Shown: positions 33,886-46,550, counted from the stretch's first letter. The stretch is DNA of 64,000 nt from Thauera terpenica 58Eu (GCF_000443165.1 NZ_ATJV01000043.1:1-64000); one strand, 5' to 3'. Numbers and translations: made by a program. Notes: generated from the sequence alone by a model not told the origin.

Positions 33886-34323
33886 ATGAGCACCAATCTC
33901 ACACGTCGTCCCGATCCGCTGGAAGACTTCTTCCGCGGCTTCTTCGTCCGCCCGGTGGACTTCGGCGGTCACCCGCTTGCGAACGTCAGCACCGACGCCC
34001 CTCAGATGCGCGTGGACGTGAAGGAGAAAGCCGACGCATACGAAGTACATGCCGAGCTGCCCGGCATGAAGAAGGAAGACATCCACGTCCATATCGATGG
34101 TCCGGTGGTATCGATCAGCGCCGAGCGCAAGCAGGAAAAGGAAACCAAGGAAGGCGACAAGGTGCTGCGCACCGAACGCTATTTCGGCAAGGTCTCGCGC
34201 AGCTTCCAACTCGGCCAGGAAATCGACGAAGCCAAGGCATCAGCCAGGTTCAACGACGGCGTGCTGGAACTCTCGCTACCCAAGAAGGCGGAAGCCCAAG
34301 CCAGGCGCCTGAGCATTGACTGA
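33886..34323 (+). CDS. Small heat-shock protein, Hsp20/alpha-crystallin family
   Basis: The 145-residue protein contains an alpha-crystallin domain (about 40-140), with MRVDVKEKADAYEVHAELPG at its start and the GVLELSLPK closing motif (G-x-L motif). It acts as an ATP-independent holdase that keeps unfolding proteins soluble. AGGAGG lies 12 bases before the ATG. A sigma-32-like promoter upstream and an independent terminator downstream make it a single-gene unit. Confidence 0.94.
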   Translation: MSTNLTRRPDPLEDFFRGFFVRPVDFGGHPLANVSTDAPQMRVDVKEKADAYEVHAELPGMKKEDIHVHIDGPVVSISAERKQEKETKEGDKVLRTERYFGKVSRSFQLGQEIDEAKASARFNDGVLELSLPKKAEAQARRLSID

Positions 34324-34369
34324 GCCCGCAACGGGACAGCGCTGATCAGCTGTTCAATGCTGCCTCGAG

Positions 34370-34410
34370 CCCGCATCCACGCCCAGCCAGGGCGCGGATG
34401 CGGGTTTTTT
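34370..34410 (+). terminator. Rho-independent terminator after hsp20
   Basis: CCCGCATCC (34370-34378) pairs perfectly with GGATGCGGG (34396-34404). An inner GCCC/GGGC stem sits in the loop, and six T residues follow. Confidence 0.88.
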
Positions 34411-34470
34411 CATTGAGGCGAGAGCAGGACGGCGGAGATCCCGCGCACAGAATGCGACAGAGAACAGTAA

Positions 34471-35415
<945 letters not shown>

Positions 35416-35421
35416 GCGCGG

Positions 35422-35456
35422 GTGTGCGCCCCCGCAGCTGATACGGGGGCGCACAC
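35422..35456. terminator. Hairpin between convergent argB and epimerase genes
   Basis: A 13-base perfect stem (GTGTGCGCCCCCG at 35422-35434 with its complement at 35444-35456) encloses a 9-base loop. There is no T tract, but its placement between two converging stops suggests bidirectional termination. Confidence 0.6.
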
Positions 35457-35460
35457 AGGA

Positions 35461-36468
35461 TCAGACACGGTAGTAGTCGCGATACCAGGCAACGAAGCGC
35501 GCGACACCGTCCTGCACGCTGGTGGCCGGCGCAAAGCCGGTCCAGGCGTTCAAGGCTTCGGTGTCGGCGTAAGTCGCCGGCACATCGCCATCTTGCAGCG
35601 GCATGAAATTTTTCTGCGCGCTCATGCCCAGCGTGCTCTCGATGGCAGTGACGAAGTCCATCAGTTGCACCGGGTCGTGGTTGCCGATGTTGAACACACG
35701 GAAGGGCGCCTTGCTGCGACCCGGATCAGGCCGATCCGAATCAAAGGCGGCATCCGGCTCCGCGGTGCGATCCAGGGTGCGGATCACGCCCTCAACGATG
35801 TCGTCTACATAAGTGAAGTCGCGCTTCATCTTGCCGTGGTTGAAGACGTCGATCGGTCGCCCCTCGAGGATGGCCTTGGTAAACAGGAACAAGGCCATGT
35901 CGGGCCGCCCCCACGGACCGTACACGGTGAAAAAGCGCAGACCGGTCGTTGGCAGGCCGTACAGGTGGCTATAGGTGTGCGCCATCAGTTCGTTGGCCTT
36001 CTTGGTTGCCGCATAAATGCTGACCGGGTGATCGACACTATCGCGCTCGGAAAACGGCATCCTGGTGTTGCCGCCGTACACGCTGGAACTCGATGCATAA
36101 ACCAGGTGCTGCACCTTTGAATACCTGCAGCCCTCGAGCACATTCATGAAACCGACCACGTTGCTGTCGATGTAGGCCTGGGGATTCTGTAGCGAATAAC
36201 GTACTCCGGCCTGGGCCGCGAGGTGGATCACGCGATCGAACTTCTCGGTGGCAAACAGTCCCTCCATGCCAGCACGGTCGGCGACGTCCATCTTCACGAA
36301 ACGGAAAGCCGGGTGCGGCGTCAGGCGTGCAAGGCGCGCGTCCTTGAGCGTCGGATCGTAGTAATCGTTGAGATTGTCGAGGCCGACCACTTCGTCGCCA
36401 CGCGCAAGCAGACGTTGGGAAGCGTGCATGCCGATGAAACCAGCGGCGCCGGTAACGAGAATTTTCAT
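35461..36468 (-). CDS. NAD-dependent epimerase, probable UDP-glucuronate 4-epimerase
   Basis: The 335-residue extended SDR has TGAAGFIG near residue 6, [21 protein letters not shown], and the catalytic [23 protein letters not shown] is characteristic of UDP-glucuronate 4-epimerases and related sugar epimerases. It would supply UDP-galacturonate for lipopolysaccharide or capsule. The ATG at 36468 opens the Rossmann fold; it diverges from waaA, whose product also acts in LPS synthesis. Confidence 0.88.
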   Translation of the reverse strand: MKILVTGAAGFIGMHASQRLLARGDEVVGLDNLNDYYDPTLKDARLARLTPHPAFRFVKMDVADRAGMEGLFATEKFDRVIHLAAQAGVRYSLQNPQAYIDSNVVGFMNVLEGCRYSKVQHLVYASSSSVYGGNTRMPFSERDSVDHPVSIYAATKKANELMAHTYSHLYGLPTTGLRFFTVYGPWGRPDMALFLFTKAILEGRPIDVFNHGKMKRDFTYVDDIVEGVIRTLDRTAEPDAAFDSDRPDPGRSKAPFRVFNIGNHDPVQLMDFVTAIESTLGMSAQKNFMPLQDGDVPATYADTEALNAWTGFAPATSVQDGVARFVAWYRDYYRV

Positions 36469-36590
36469 GAGGGTCGTGGCAGCGGAGAACACAAGGCGCG
36501 AATTATCGCATGCAGCCACGGGCACAGCATGAGGCAACCGACACGGTCGTCCTTGCTTATACTTGCGCCATCCCACTGCCATCTGACTCG

Positions 36591-37850
36591 ATGCTGACTC
36601 GCCTGCCCTACACCTTGTTGTGGCTCCTGGCCCTGCCCTTCGTACTGTTGCGCCTGGTGTGGCGCGCGCGCCGCCAAGCGGCCTACCTCAAACACCTTGG
36701 CGAGCGCTTTGGCCGCTACAGCGTGCGCGCTCCGAGCCAGGTCATCTGGGTGCATGCGGTCTCGGTGGGCGAGACACGCGCCGCCGAGCCCCTGATCAAG
36801 GCAATGCTTGAACGCTGGCCCGAGCACAGCATCGTGCTCACGCACATGACGCCCACCGGGCGCGAAACCTCCAAGAGCCTGTTCAAGAGCGATCGCCGCG
36901 TGCTGCGCTGCTATCTGCCCTACGACATCGGCTGCTTTGCCCATGCCTTTCTGCGTCACTTTCGTCCGCAATTCGGCGTCATCATGGAAACCGAGCTGTG
37001 GCCCAACCTGCTCGCCGCCTGTCGCCGGCGCAAGATACCGGCGATGCTGGCCAACGCACGCCTGTCCGAACGCTCGGCACGCCGCTACGCCCGGCTACCT
37101 GCACTGAGCGCGCTGACCATGGGCGCACTGAGCGCAATCGGCGCGCAGACGGCTGCCGACGCCGCGCGCTTGTCGGCGCTGGGCGCAAAGCGGGTGATGG
37201 TGACCGGCAACATCAAGTTCGATATCAGCCCGCCGGACGACACGGCCGCTCGCACCGCCATCTTTCGCGCGCGCACCGGCGCGCGCCCGCTGCTGCTGGG
37301 CGCCAGCACGCGCGATGGTGAAGAGGCCTTGCTGCTCGACGCATTTGCCCGTCTCGCTCCAGCCGAAGTCTTGCTGGTTCTGGTTCCGCGTCACCCGCAG
37401 CGTTTCGATGAAGTCGCAAAGCTTGCCGCCACGCGCGACCTCAAGCTGCAACGACGTTCGGACAACAGCGCGGTGGACGCGGACACGCGCGTCTGGCTGG
37501 GCGATTCGATGGGTGAGATGTTCGTCTACTACGCGCTCGCCGATGTCGCCCTGATTGGCGGCAGCTGGCTTGCCTTCGGTGGCCAGAATCCGATCGAAGC
37601 CTGCGCCAGTGGCACGCCAGTCATCGTCGGGCCGCACACCTTCAACTTCGCCGCAGTGGCCGAGCAGGCGATTATCACAGGCGCGGCAGTGCGCGCACCC
37701 GACGTCGAGGAAGGCGTGCGTACCGGATTGAAACTACTGGAGGACGCTGCAAGCCGTGATGCAATGGCGAGGGCAGGCAAGGCTTTTGCCGAAGCCGACC
37801 GTGGCGCGAGCGCGCGTACGCTGGAAATGCTCGAGGCCTTGAAACCTTGA
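36591..37850 (+). CDS. waaA: 3-deoxy-D-manno-octulosonic acid (Kdo) transferase
   Basis: The 419-residue GT30 glycosyltransferase has an N-terminal membrane anchor (about 5-22), then [28 protein letters not shown] and [18 protein letters not shown], the classical KdtA blocks. The C-terminal nucleotide-sugar domain has [21 protein letters not shown]. It adds Kdo to lipid IVA at the cytoplasmic face of the inner membrane, so the cell makes LPS. The ATG at 36591 is the family start. Confidence 0.96.
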   Translation: MLTRLPYTLLWLLALPFVLLRLVWRARRQAAYLKHLGERFGRYSVRAPSQVIWVHAVSVGETRAAEPLIKAMLERWPEHSIVLTHMTPTGRETSKSLFKSDRRVLRCYLPYDIGCFAHAFLRHFRPQFGVIMETELWPNLLAACRRRKIPAMLANARLSERSARRYARLPALSALTMGALSAIGAQTAADAARLSALGAKRVMVTGNIKFDISPPDDTAARTAIFRARTGARPLLLGASTRDGEEALLLDAFARLAPAEVLLVLVPRHPQRFDEVAKLAATRDLKLQRRSDNSAVDADTRVWLGDSMGEMFVYYALADVALIGGSWLAFGGQNPIEACASGTPVIVGPHTFNFAAVAEQAIITGAAVRAPDVEEGVRTGLKLLEDAASRDAMARAGKAFAEADRGASARTLEMLEALKP

Positions 37851-37856
37851 GACTCA

Positions 37857-37885
37857 CATACCCAAGGCCTGAAGTCCTGGGTATG
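37857..37885. terminator. Hairpin between convergent waaA and tolC
   Basis: CATACCCA (37857-37864) pairs with TGGGTATG (37878-37885), with further AGG/CCT pairing inside. No T tract follows. The location between convergent genes supports a shared terminator. Confidence 0.5.
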
Positions 37886-37910
37886 GAAGGCGCAAGCTGA
37901 AGGCGGAATC

Positions 37911-39212
37911 TCAGGGCACGAGCAAGGCGTTGATCGCGCGTACGTCGTCCTCGCCCAGGGTGCCCGCGGCGGCCTTCAGCCGCAATTGCGCCAGCAGCGT
38001 GTCGTAACGTGCGCGTGACAACTGTTGCAGCGTATCGGCGAGCTGAGTTTGCGCGTTCAGCACGTCAATGTTGATGCGCACCCCGACCTCATAGCCGAGT
38101 TTGTTGGCCTCCAGGGCCGAGGAGGATGAAACCCGCGCGGCCTCCAGCGCCTTGATCTGGGCCATTCCACTGGTGACGCCAAGCCAGGACTGACGCGCTG
38201 CGAGCGCTGCCGAGCGCCGGGCGTCCTCGAGATCGGCGTCAGCCTTGAAGCGCAGCGCGGCCGCCTCGCGCGTCACCGACGACACCCGCCCACCCGCATA
38301 CAGCGGCAGATTGAGCTGCACGCCGACCAGAGTCGCCTCGCTGCGATCGGTTGCCAGCTGCGGCTTGTGGCGCACGCCATGCGAGGCCACCAGGTCCACG
38401 GTGGGCAAGTGCCCGGCGCGCGCGCGTTCGACTTCCTGCGCCGCAATCTCGCGCACCAGCTGCTGCGCCTGCACACCAAGGCTGCCCGACTCCGCCGCGC
38501 TCACCCAGTCGGCAATGTTGTCAGGCTGCGGTCGCGAGAGCGTCACGCCCTCACGCAGGCCGGCAAGCGCTTCGGGCTGCTTGCCGATGATCTGCGCCAG
38601 CGCCTGGCGTGCGACCTCGAGCTGGTTCTGCGCCGCGATCTCCTGTGCTGAGGCCAGATCGAAGCGCGATTGAGCTTCATGCACGTCGGTGATGGTCACG
38701 GTGCCGACCTCGAAGCTGGTCCTGGCCAATTCGCGTTGCTCGCCCGCCGCCTTGCGCAGCTGCGTGACCGCGTCCACGACGTCCTGCGCGTTGAGCACGT
38801 TGAAGTAGGCTTCCGCCACGCGCAGCACCAGATCCTGCTGCTGCACCCCGAACTGCGCACCCGCCAGCGCCGTGCGCAGCTCTCCCTGCTTGAACTGCAC
38901 CCAGTTCTGCCAACGAAACAGCGGCTGTGTGAGCTGCACGCCGTAACCGCGGCTGTCATAGTCGCCGGACGAGGTGCCCAGGTTCGACTTGATTTCTGCA
39001 TCATTCCAGGCCGCATCGGCACTCAGGCCAAGCTGTGGCAACAGACCGGCACGCCCCTGCACCACGCTCTCCTGGCCGGCCTCGAGTTGCGCACGGGCAG
39101 CGGCGAACTTCGCATCGTTCGCAAGCGCATCCTGGTACACCTGCATCAGATCGGCCGCCATGGCACCGCTTGAGAACAGACCTGCCAGACAAATTGCCAA
39201 CGCTCGCTTCAT
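37911..39212 (-). CDS. tolC: TolC family outer-membrane efflux protein
   Basis: The 433-residue protein has a signal peptide (MKRALAICLAGLFSSGAMA) and the repeated OEP helical hairpins of TolC, with DLMQVYQDALANDAKF at the mature N-terminus. It forms the trimeric outer-membrane exit duct for type I secretion and multidrug efflux. The ATG at 39212 has GGAG correctly spaced upstream; an ATG at 39224 is less likely. It is third in a leftward operon after the pcm-like and rhodanese genes. The MacAB-like pump at 50808-55134 could use it. Confidence 0.92.
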   Translation of the reverse strand: MKRALAICLAGLFSSGAMAADLMQVYQDALANDAKFAAARAQLEAGQESVVQGRAGLLPQLGLSADAAWNDAEIKSNLGTSSGDYDSRGYGVQLTQPLFRWQNWVQFKQGELRTALAGAQFGVQQQDLVLRVAEAYFNVLNAQDVVDAVTQLRKAAGEQRELARTSFEVGTVTITDVHEAQSRFDLASAQEIAAQNQLEVARQALAQIIGKQPEALAGLREGVTLSRPQPDNIADWVSAAESGSLGVQAQQLVREIAAQEVERARAGHLPTVDLVASHGVRHKPQLATDRSEATLVGVQLNLPLYAGGRVSSVTREAAALRFKADADLEDARRSAALAARQSWLGVTSGMAQIKALEAARVSSSSALEANKLGYEVGVRINIDVLNAQTQLADTLQQLSRARYDTLLAQLRLKAAAGTLGEDDVRAINALLVP

Positions 39213-39236
39213 TCCGTGCTCCATGAGTACAACTGC

Positions 39237-39560
39237 TCAGTAATGCGGCATCTTGGGGTCGACCTGTGAGGCCCAGCCCGCCACCCCCCCCGCCAGGTTG
39301 ATCACGTTCGTGAAGCCGTGATGCTCGAGGAACATGCACACCTGCGCACTGCGCATGCCGTGATGGCAGATGACCACCGTTTCACGCTCAGGCTCAAGCT
39401 CCACATAGCGTGTCGGCACGCTCCCCATCGGCAGCTCGAGCGAATTCTCGATATGACAAAAACGAAACTCCCAGGCCTCGCGCACGTCGAGCAGAAGCGG
39501 CGCGTCCTTGCTGCCGTCATTCAGACGATCGGCCAACTCACGGGGACTGATCTGACGCAT
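39237..39560 (-). CDS. Rhodanese-like domain protein
   Basis: The 107-residue single-domain protein has the active-site loop CHHGMRS containing the catalytic cysteine, and LLLDVREAWEF near its start. It probably transfers sulfane sulfur or acts as a thiol carrier. It lies between the pcm-like gene and tolC with short gaps, an arrangement common in betaproteobacteria. Confidence 0.92.
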   Translation of the reverse strand: MRQISPRELADRLNDGSKDAPLLLDVREAWEFRFCHIENSLELPMGSVPTRYVELEPERETVVICHHGMRSAQVCMFLEHHGFTNVINLAGGVAGWASQVDPKMPHY

Positions 39561-39569
39561 GCCCTGGAC

Positions 39570-40223
39570 TCAGAACTTGAACGAGGCCTTGTCCAGCGCA
39601 TTGCGCAACATCGGCACCACCGTCTCGAATACATCTTCGGTGCGGAAGCGGCCCTCAGCCTCGCAGGTGACCAAGCGCGCCTTCATCACCGGCGCTGCGC
39701 CGACAAAGGCGAAAAGACGGCCGCCGACCGCGAGCTGCTCGAGCAGCGCCTGCGGAATTTCCCGCACGCCGCCCGACACCACGATCACGTCATAGGGCGC
39801 GCGCTCGGCCCAGCCCTCAAGGCCGTCACCCTGGATCACGACGACGTTCTCGACGCCGTTGCGTGCCAGGTTTGCGGACGCCAGGCGCACCAGCGCGGGC
39901 TCGATCTCGATCGTCCGCACCCATTCCGCATGCCCGGCAAGCAAGGCGGCAAAAAAGCCCGAACCCGAACCGATCTCGAGCACCGAGTCCGTCTTGTTCA
40001 CCTGCACGGCCTGCAACAGCTTGCCCTCGATGGTCGGCTTGAGCATGACCTGATCAAAACCGATCGGGATCTCGACTTCGGCAAACGCCAGCGCGCGCGC
40101 GCCGGCAGGCACGAATTCCTCACGCTTGACCGTCATGAGGAGATCGAGCACGTCCTGATCCAGCACCTCCCAAGGGCGGATCTGCTGCTCTACCATGTTG
40201 AAGCGCGCTTTCTCGAAGTTCAT
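39570..40223 (-). CDS. Protein-L-isoaspartate O-methyltransferase family protein
   Basis: The 217-residue SAM-dependent methyltransferase has motif I VLEIGSGSGFFAALLAG and DVIVVSGGVREIPQALLEQL later. Residues MVEQQIRPWEVLDQ at the N-terminus mark the betaproteobacterial Pcm-like group found upstream of tolC. Repair of isoaspartyl residues is the family function, but this subgroup lacks direct proof. It is the first gene of the three-gene operon. Confidence 0.88.
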   Translation of the reverse strand: MNFEKARFNMVEQQIRPWEVLDQDVLDLLMTVKREEFVPAGARALAFAEVEIPIGFDQVMLKPTIEGKLLQAVQVNKTDSVLEIGSGSGFFAALLAGHAEWVRTIEIEPALVRLASANLARNGVENVVVIQGDGLEGWAERAPYDVIVVSGGVREIPQALLEQLAVGGRLFAFVGAAPVMKARLVTCEAEGRFRTEDVFETVVPMLRNALDKASFKF

Positions 40224-40386
40224 CAGGTGCTCCTGGCGGAATATTAGCAGACGCTAATAAAAAGCGTCATCCATTACGGAAAAGTCCAATATTCTAGCGC
40301 AGTTGATGCACCGCGATGAGGAAGGATTGGCGCGGGCAACGGCCCGCACAGCGCCGTTTCGCTGCGCTCGTCGGGGCCCACGGGGC

Positions 40387-42072
40387 TCAACGCGACTCCA
40401 GGATGGGCCGCCCGTTGGTATCCTGGAGCGGGCGTGAGTTGCCTGTGTGCAGGCGTGCAAACACGGCGAGCTGATCCGCGCTCATCCCCACCGGAGTCTT
40501 CATCACCGCCCAGATCACATCCTCGGTGCAAGGCGGTGTGGGCAATGAGCCCAGGTAGAGAAAGTGTGCCGGATTGTCGGGCAGGATGTCGGCGAGGTCG
40601 ATGATCGCATCGGGCACGAACTCCCGCCCCTGATCCAGCGGCAGGTTGTTCAACAGCGTCTGCAGCAGCACATTGGGCTCCGTACCCGCGGACAGCAGGA
40701 CGGCCAGGATCGCAATGCGCCCGTCCGCGCTGCGATGTTCGAGATACATGCTCATGTCGAAAGCCATGCCACCGATGCGCTCCTGCGCGGGCTGGTGCAG
40801 GCTCAGGCGTTCGAGCTCGTAGCGCACGCCGCGCACCTCCATGCCCATGCCTTCTCCTGGCGTGACTTCGATCGCATTGCCGGTGTCACGAATACGAAAG
40901 CCGGTAGAGAGGTAGTGAAACTTGATCGGCGCCAGATCGACCACCAGCCCTTCACGCAGGTCGACGGGTGACTGCCGACGACCTTCGCTGCAGGTGCGCC
41001 AGTCGGGACGCAGACGCCCCCAGACTTCAGGCCCCGTCTCCCCCTCATAGCTCCATCCCGCATCGAACGGGTTCTGGCGCCGGGCGCGCAACAGCGCCTC
41101 AACGGCGTCGGGGGCATCGGGTGCAGCCGCGTTCGCCCCTGGCTTGAGCGGAGCAGGCCCTGATCTCGACGGCGTGCGGGTTTGCGCCATCGCGAGCACC
41201 GGCGGGACATTCGGCTTCCTGGCCGAGCTCGCGGCACGTGCGGGGGTCACTCTTGCCCGGGGTGGCGGCGCTGAGCCCTTTGTCGGCGCGTCCGCGGCTT
41301 CGGCCGCCTCCGGCTCGGGTCGGGTGGGCTTGATGCGCGGCAGCGGCGGCACGATGGACGCCTGGGGTGTGGCCTCGGGGGTGGCAGTCTGGGGCTCCGC
41401 TCTGGACTGCGCCGCTGGCGCGGGCTGCGGGCTCTGGGCGGCACGAATCGGGCGCACCGAGGTGTCACGCGCATCGATGGGGCCAGGGCGCGCGTCCTCA
41501 GCGCTCGCAGGCAGCGCTTTGGCGCCCCCCTCCGGCTCGGCTTCAGCCGCAGGCAGCGCCGCCTTGGCAGACGGCGCCGGCGCCAGGGGCACAGGCGGGG
41601 CCACCACCGGCTGCGCCAGCGCGGGCTGCGTCGCCGCCAGCTTCTGCACTTCGCTCGCAATCCTTTGCAGATCATTGGCGGAGGGTGGAGTGCACACCTC
41701 ACGCCACATGCGCTCATCAACCGAGTTGGGCGTGACGCGCAAAGGGGCCTGCTCCGCCACCGATTCTTCACGCACGATGATCTCGTTGCCGTCGAGATAG
41801 ACGCGCTTGACGGTCACGAAGGTCCGGTTCTGGCAATCGTAGCGATTCAAAGCCTTGATCGTGGCATAGCCCGCCGTTGCCGCCTCCTCATTGCTCAGCA
41901 CCACCCGCCCCCACGACACCTTGGTGCCGCGATCAGACGCGAAGATGCTGGAGCGATCGATCTCCACCCGCCGATTGCGATCGCTCAGCACCAACTGCCA
42001 GTCGGCAGCCAGCGCCTGCTGGAGCGGGATTGCGGTCAACATGGCCAGCAAGACCAGGCGGGAGGGTTTCAT
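40387..42072 (-). CDS. Adhesin-E-like domain fused to a degenerate alpha-carbonic anhydrase
   Basis: The 561-residue exported protein has a signal peptide (1-22), an N-terminal domain (about 23-128) like surface-adhesin E proteins with one cysteine pair, a long Pro/Ala-rich linker (about 150-320), and an alpha-carbonic-anhydrase-like domain (about 335-561). The domain keeps CSEGRRQSPVDL and PTPPCTEDVIWAVM. Two zinc histidines appear replaced by S424 and S441, only H426 remains, and the threonine equivalent to Thr199 is P511. It is therefore probably not a carbonic anhydrase but a binding or structural protein of the envelope. It is transcribed divergently from the thiamine genes. Confidence 0.78.
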   Translation of the reverse strand: MKPSRLVLLAMLTAIPLQQALAADWQLVLSDRNRRVEIDRSSIFASDRGTKVSWGRVVLSNEEAATAGYATIKALNRYDCQNRTFVTVKRVYLDGNEIIVREESVAEQAPLRVTPNSVDERMWREVCTPPSANDLQRIASEVQKLAATQPALAQPVVAPPVPLAPAPSAKAALPAAEAEPEGGAKALPASAEDARPGPIDARDTSVRPIRAAQSPQPAPAAQSRAEPQTATPEATPQASIVPPLPRIKPTRPEPEAAEAADAPTKGSAPPPRARVTPARAASSARKPNVPPVLAMAQTRTPSRSGPAPLKPGANAAAPDAPDAVEALLRARRQNPFDAGWSYEGETGPEVWGRLRPDWRTCSEGRRQSPVDLREGLVVDLAPIKFHYLSTGFRIRDTGNAIEVTPGEGMGMEVRGVRYELERLSLHQPAQERIGGMAFDMSMYLEHRSADGRIAILAVLLSAGTEPNVLLQTLLNNLPLDQGREFVPDAIIDLADILPDNPAHFLYLGSLPTPPCTEDVIWAVMKTPVGMSADQLAVFARLHTGNSRPLQDTNGRPILESR

Positions 42073-42191
42073 CGAAACGACCGGAATTCAAGTGTGGTTT
42101 CATGCTAAACGACGCTTGCGCCGAATTCTTGAGCACGAATTCTTGAGCACCTTGCCACGGTCCGGTGCATGCAGTATCGTCGCCCTTCTCG

Positions 42192-42267
42192 TTAGGGGTG
42201 CCCGCTGCGTACGGGCTGAGAAACACCCTTGGAACCTGATCCGGCTCGCACCGGCGTAGGGAAACGT
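42192..42267 (+). promoter_or_regulatory. TPP riboswitch (THI element)
   Basis: Conserved blocks GGGGTGCCC, GGGCTGAGA, CCCTTGGAACCTGATC and the closing GGCGTAGGGAAACGT are in the correct order. It ends four bases before the thiD start. The AGGGA in its last strand looks like the thiD ribosome site, so thiamine pyrophosphate would block translation initiation. Confidence 0.95.
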
Positions 42268-42271
42268 CACC

Positions 42272-43159
42272 ATGAGTTCATCCGCATCATCGGCTGCCGT
42301 CACCGGCAGCCCCTCCCGCATTCCCAATGTGCTCACCATTGCCGGCATCGACCCGTCTGGCGGTGCCGGCGTGCTCGCCGACCTCAAGACCTTCTCCGCG
42401 CTCGGTGCCTACGGCTGTGGCGTGATCGCGGCACTGACGGCACAGAACACGCATGCGGTCACCGCCGTGCATGTGCCACCCACCGACTTCCTGCGCCTGC
42501 AGATCGACACCTTGTTTGCGGATGTACAACTGCACGCGACCAAGATCGGCATGCTCGGCAGCGCCGAAGTCACCGCCACCGTCGCAGACCGGCTTGCGCA
42601 CTGGAAAGCCGTCAAGGTCGTGCTCGATCCGGTCATGGTGGCCAAGAGCGGCGACAGCCTGCTGGCAAAGAGCGCGATCTCGATGATGCGCGAAGCCCTG
42701 TTTCCGCAGGCTTTCATGATCACCCCGAATCTGCCCGAGGCCGGGGTGCTGCTCGGGCAGCGCGCGCCGGAGTCGGTCAAGGACATGTACCGCGCCGCCG
42801 AACGCCTGCGCGAACTGCTGCCGCTGTCGTCAGAGCGCTGGGTCTTGCTCAAGGGTGGCCACCTGCCCGGCAATGAGCTCATGGACTTGCTGTTCGATGG
42901 CGAGCGCATGATCGAACTCCCCGCCGCCCGCATCGAAACCCGCAACACCCACGGCACTGGCTGCACCCTGAGCTCGGCCGTGGCCGCCTTGTTGCCACAA
43001 ACGGCAGCCGACTTTCGCCCGGTGGAAACCGCCGTGCGCCAGGCGCGCCAGTGGCTGCTCGGCGCGATCGCGCATTCAGGCGAGCTCGCCGTCGGCAGCG
43101 GCCATGGACCGGTCCATCACTTCCATGCGCTGTGGCGCAAGTCGCCCACTCGCGACTGA
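42272..43159 (+). CDS. thiD: Hydroxymethylpyrimidine/phosphomethylpyrimidine kinase
   Basis: The 295-residue ribokinase-fold enzyme has IAGIDPSGGAGVLADLKTF near the N-terminus, VLDPVMVAKSG in the middle, and NTHGTGCTLSSA containing the catalytic aspartate region and anion hole. It phosphorylates HMP twice in thiamine synthesis. It is controlled by the TPP riboswitch directly upstream and lies 119 bases ahead of thiC on the same strand. Confidence 0.96.
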   Translation: MSSSASSAAVTGSPSRIPNVLTIAGIDPSGGAGVLADLKTFSALGAYGCGVIAALTAQNTHAVTAVHVPPTDFLRLQIDTLFADVQLHATKIGMLGSAEVTATVADRLAHWKAVKVVLDPVMVAKSGDSLLAKSAISMMREALFPQAFMITPNLPEAGVLLGQRAPESVKDMYRAAERLRELLPLSSERWVLLKGGHLPGNELMDLLFDGERMIELPAARIETRNTHGTGCTLSSAVAALLPQTAADFRPVETAVRQARQWLLGAIAHSGELAVGSGHGPVHHFHALWRKSPTRD

Positions 43160-43206
43160 ATCTGCCCAGCCTCTGCGTCGCCACCTCGCCGACCCCGTAT
43201 TCGTAA

Positions 43207-45195
<1,989 letters not shown>

Positions 45196-45205
45196 CCTGC
45201 GCTGC

Positions 45206-45234
45206 GGGAGGGGCCGCCGGCATGCGGCCCTCCC
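45206..45234 (+). terminator. Hairpin after thiC
   Basis: A GC-rich stem, GGGAGGGGCCGC with GCGGCCCTCCC (one bulged G), starts 11 bases after the stop. No T tract follows, so termination efficiency is uncertain. Confidence 0.45.
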
Positions 45235-45346
45235 GTGCTCCTGGTTCGACCCAGATCAAGCCCGCCGTCGTCATGGTGGTCCATAGTGTCCCTGGCCGTT
45301 CGCGCCTGATCTCGCGGACTCACCTTCCTGTACCAGGAGACGCCCC

Positions 45347-46447
45347 ATGACTGCCATGATGAAAGCGACTGTCTTCGTTGCCCCCGGCCGTATCGAACTG
45401 GTCGACAAGCCGATCCCCGAAATCGGCCCCAACGATGCCCTGATCCGCATCACCACGACCACGATCTGCGGCACCGACGTACACATCCTGAAAGGCGAAT
45501 ATCCAGTCGTGCCCGGCCTCACCATCGGCCATGAGCCGGTGGGCGTGATCGAAAAACTCGGCAGCGCGGTACAAGGCTACCGCGAAGGCCAGCGCGTGAT
45601 CGCCGGCGCGATCTGCCCGAACTTCAACTCCTACGCCGCACAGGACGGCGCCGCCTCGCAGGACGGCAGCTACCTGATCCCGTCCGGCCAGTGCGGTGGC
45701 CACGGTTACAAGGCCACCGCCGGCTGGCGCTTCGGCAACCTCATCGATGGCACCCAGGCCGAATACGTGCTGGTGCCCGACGCCCAGGCCAACCTCGCCC
45801 CCATTCCCGACGGCCTCAGCGACGAGCAGGTGCTGATGTGTCCGGACATCATGTCGACCGGCTTCAAGGGCGCCGAGAACGCCAACATCAAGCTCGGCGA
45901 TACGGTGGTGGTGTTCGCCCAGGGCCCGATCGGCCTGTGCGCCACCGCCGGCGCGCGGCTGCTGGGCGCGACCACGGTGATCACGGTCGATGGCAATGAC
46001 CACCGCCTCGGCATTTCCAAGGTGATGGGGGCCGACGTGACGCTCAACTTCCACAACTGCGACGTGGTCAGCGAGGTCATGAAGCTCACCGGCGGGCGCG
46101 GTGCTGACTCCGCGATCGAGGCATTGGGCACCCAAGCCACCTTCGAGCAGTCGCTGCGCGTACTCAAGCCGGGCGGCACACTTTCCAGCCTCGGCGTGTA
46201 TTCGAGCGACCTGACGATCCCGCTGTCCGCCTTTGCCGCCGGCCTGGGCGACCATCGCATCAATACCGCGCTCTGCCCTGGCGGCAAGGAACGCATGCGC
46301 CGGCTGATGAACGTGGTCGCATCCAAACGCGTCGACCTCGGTGTGCTGGTGACCCACACCTACAAGCTCGACGACATCGTCGCCGCCTATGAATTGTTCG
46401 CCAACCAGCGTGACGGCGTGCTGAAGGTGGCCATCAAACCGAACTGA
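45347..46447 (+). CDS. Zinc-dependent alcohol dehydrogenase (medium-chain family)
   Basis: The 366-residue MDR-family enzyme has catalytic zinc residues in TICGTDVHILKGEYP and TIGHEPVG, and a Rossmann motif VVVFAQGPIGLCATAGARL. The structural-zinc four-cysteine lobe of classical ADHs is replaced by a Ser/Ala/Gly-rich stretch, as in NADP-dependent secondary alcohol dehydrogenases. The substrate is probably a short-chain or secondary alcohol. CAGGAGA precedes the ATG. A perfect palindromic terminator follows. Confidence 0.88.
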   Translation: MTAMMKATVFVAPGRIELVDKPIPEIGPNDALIRITTTTICGTDVHILKGEYPVVPGLTIGHEPVGVIEKLGSAVQGYREGQRVIAGAICPNFNSYAAQDGAASQDGSYLIPSGQCGGHGYKATAGWRFGNLIDGTQAEYVLVPDAQANLAPIPDGLSDEQVLMCPDIMSTGFKGAENANIKLGDTVVVFAQGPIGLCATAGARLLGATTVITVDGNDHRLGISKVMGADVTLNFHNCDVVSEVMKLTGGRGADSAIEALGTQATFEQSLRVLKPGGTLSSLGVYSSDLTIPLSAFAAGLGDHRINTALCPGGKERMRRLMNVVASKRVDLGVLVTHTYKLDDIVAAYELFANQRDGVLKVAIKPN

Positions 46448-46464
46448 TGTCGCACCGAGCGTGA

Positions 46465-46506
46465 ATCAGCAAAAAGGGCGCCTGCGCAGGCGCCCTTTTT
46501 GCTGAT
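46465..46506. terminator. Bidirectional terminator, 42-base perfect palindrome
   Basis: The arms 46465-46485 and 46486-46506 are exact reverse complements, with a GGGCGCCTG core flanked by five A residues on one side and five T on the other. Each strand therefore gives a GC stem followed by U residues, serving both the adh gene and the opposing ompA-like gene. Confidence 0.93.
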
Positions 46507-46550
46507 CCGGCGACGCGGTTCGCGTCGCCTTGCCAGACTTCAGGCCAGGT

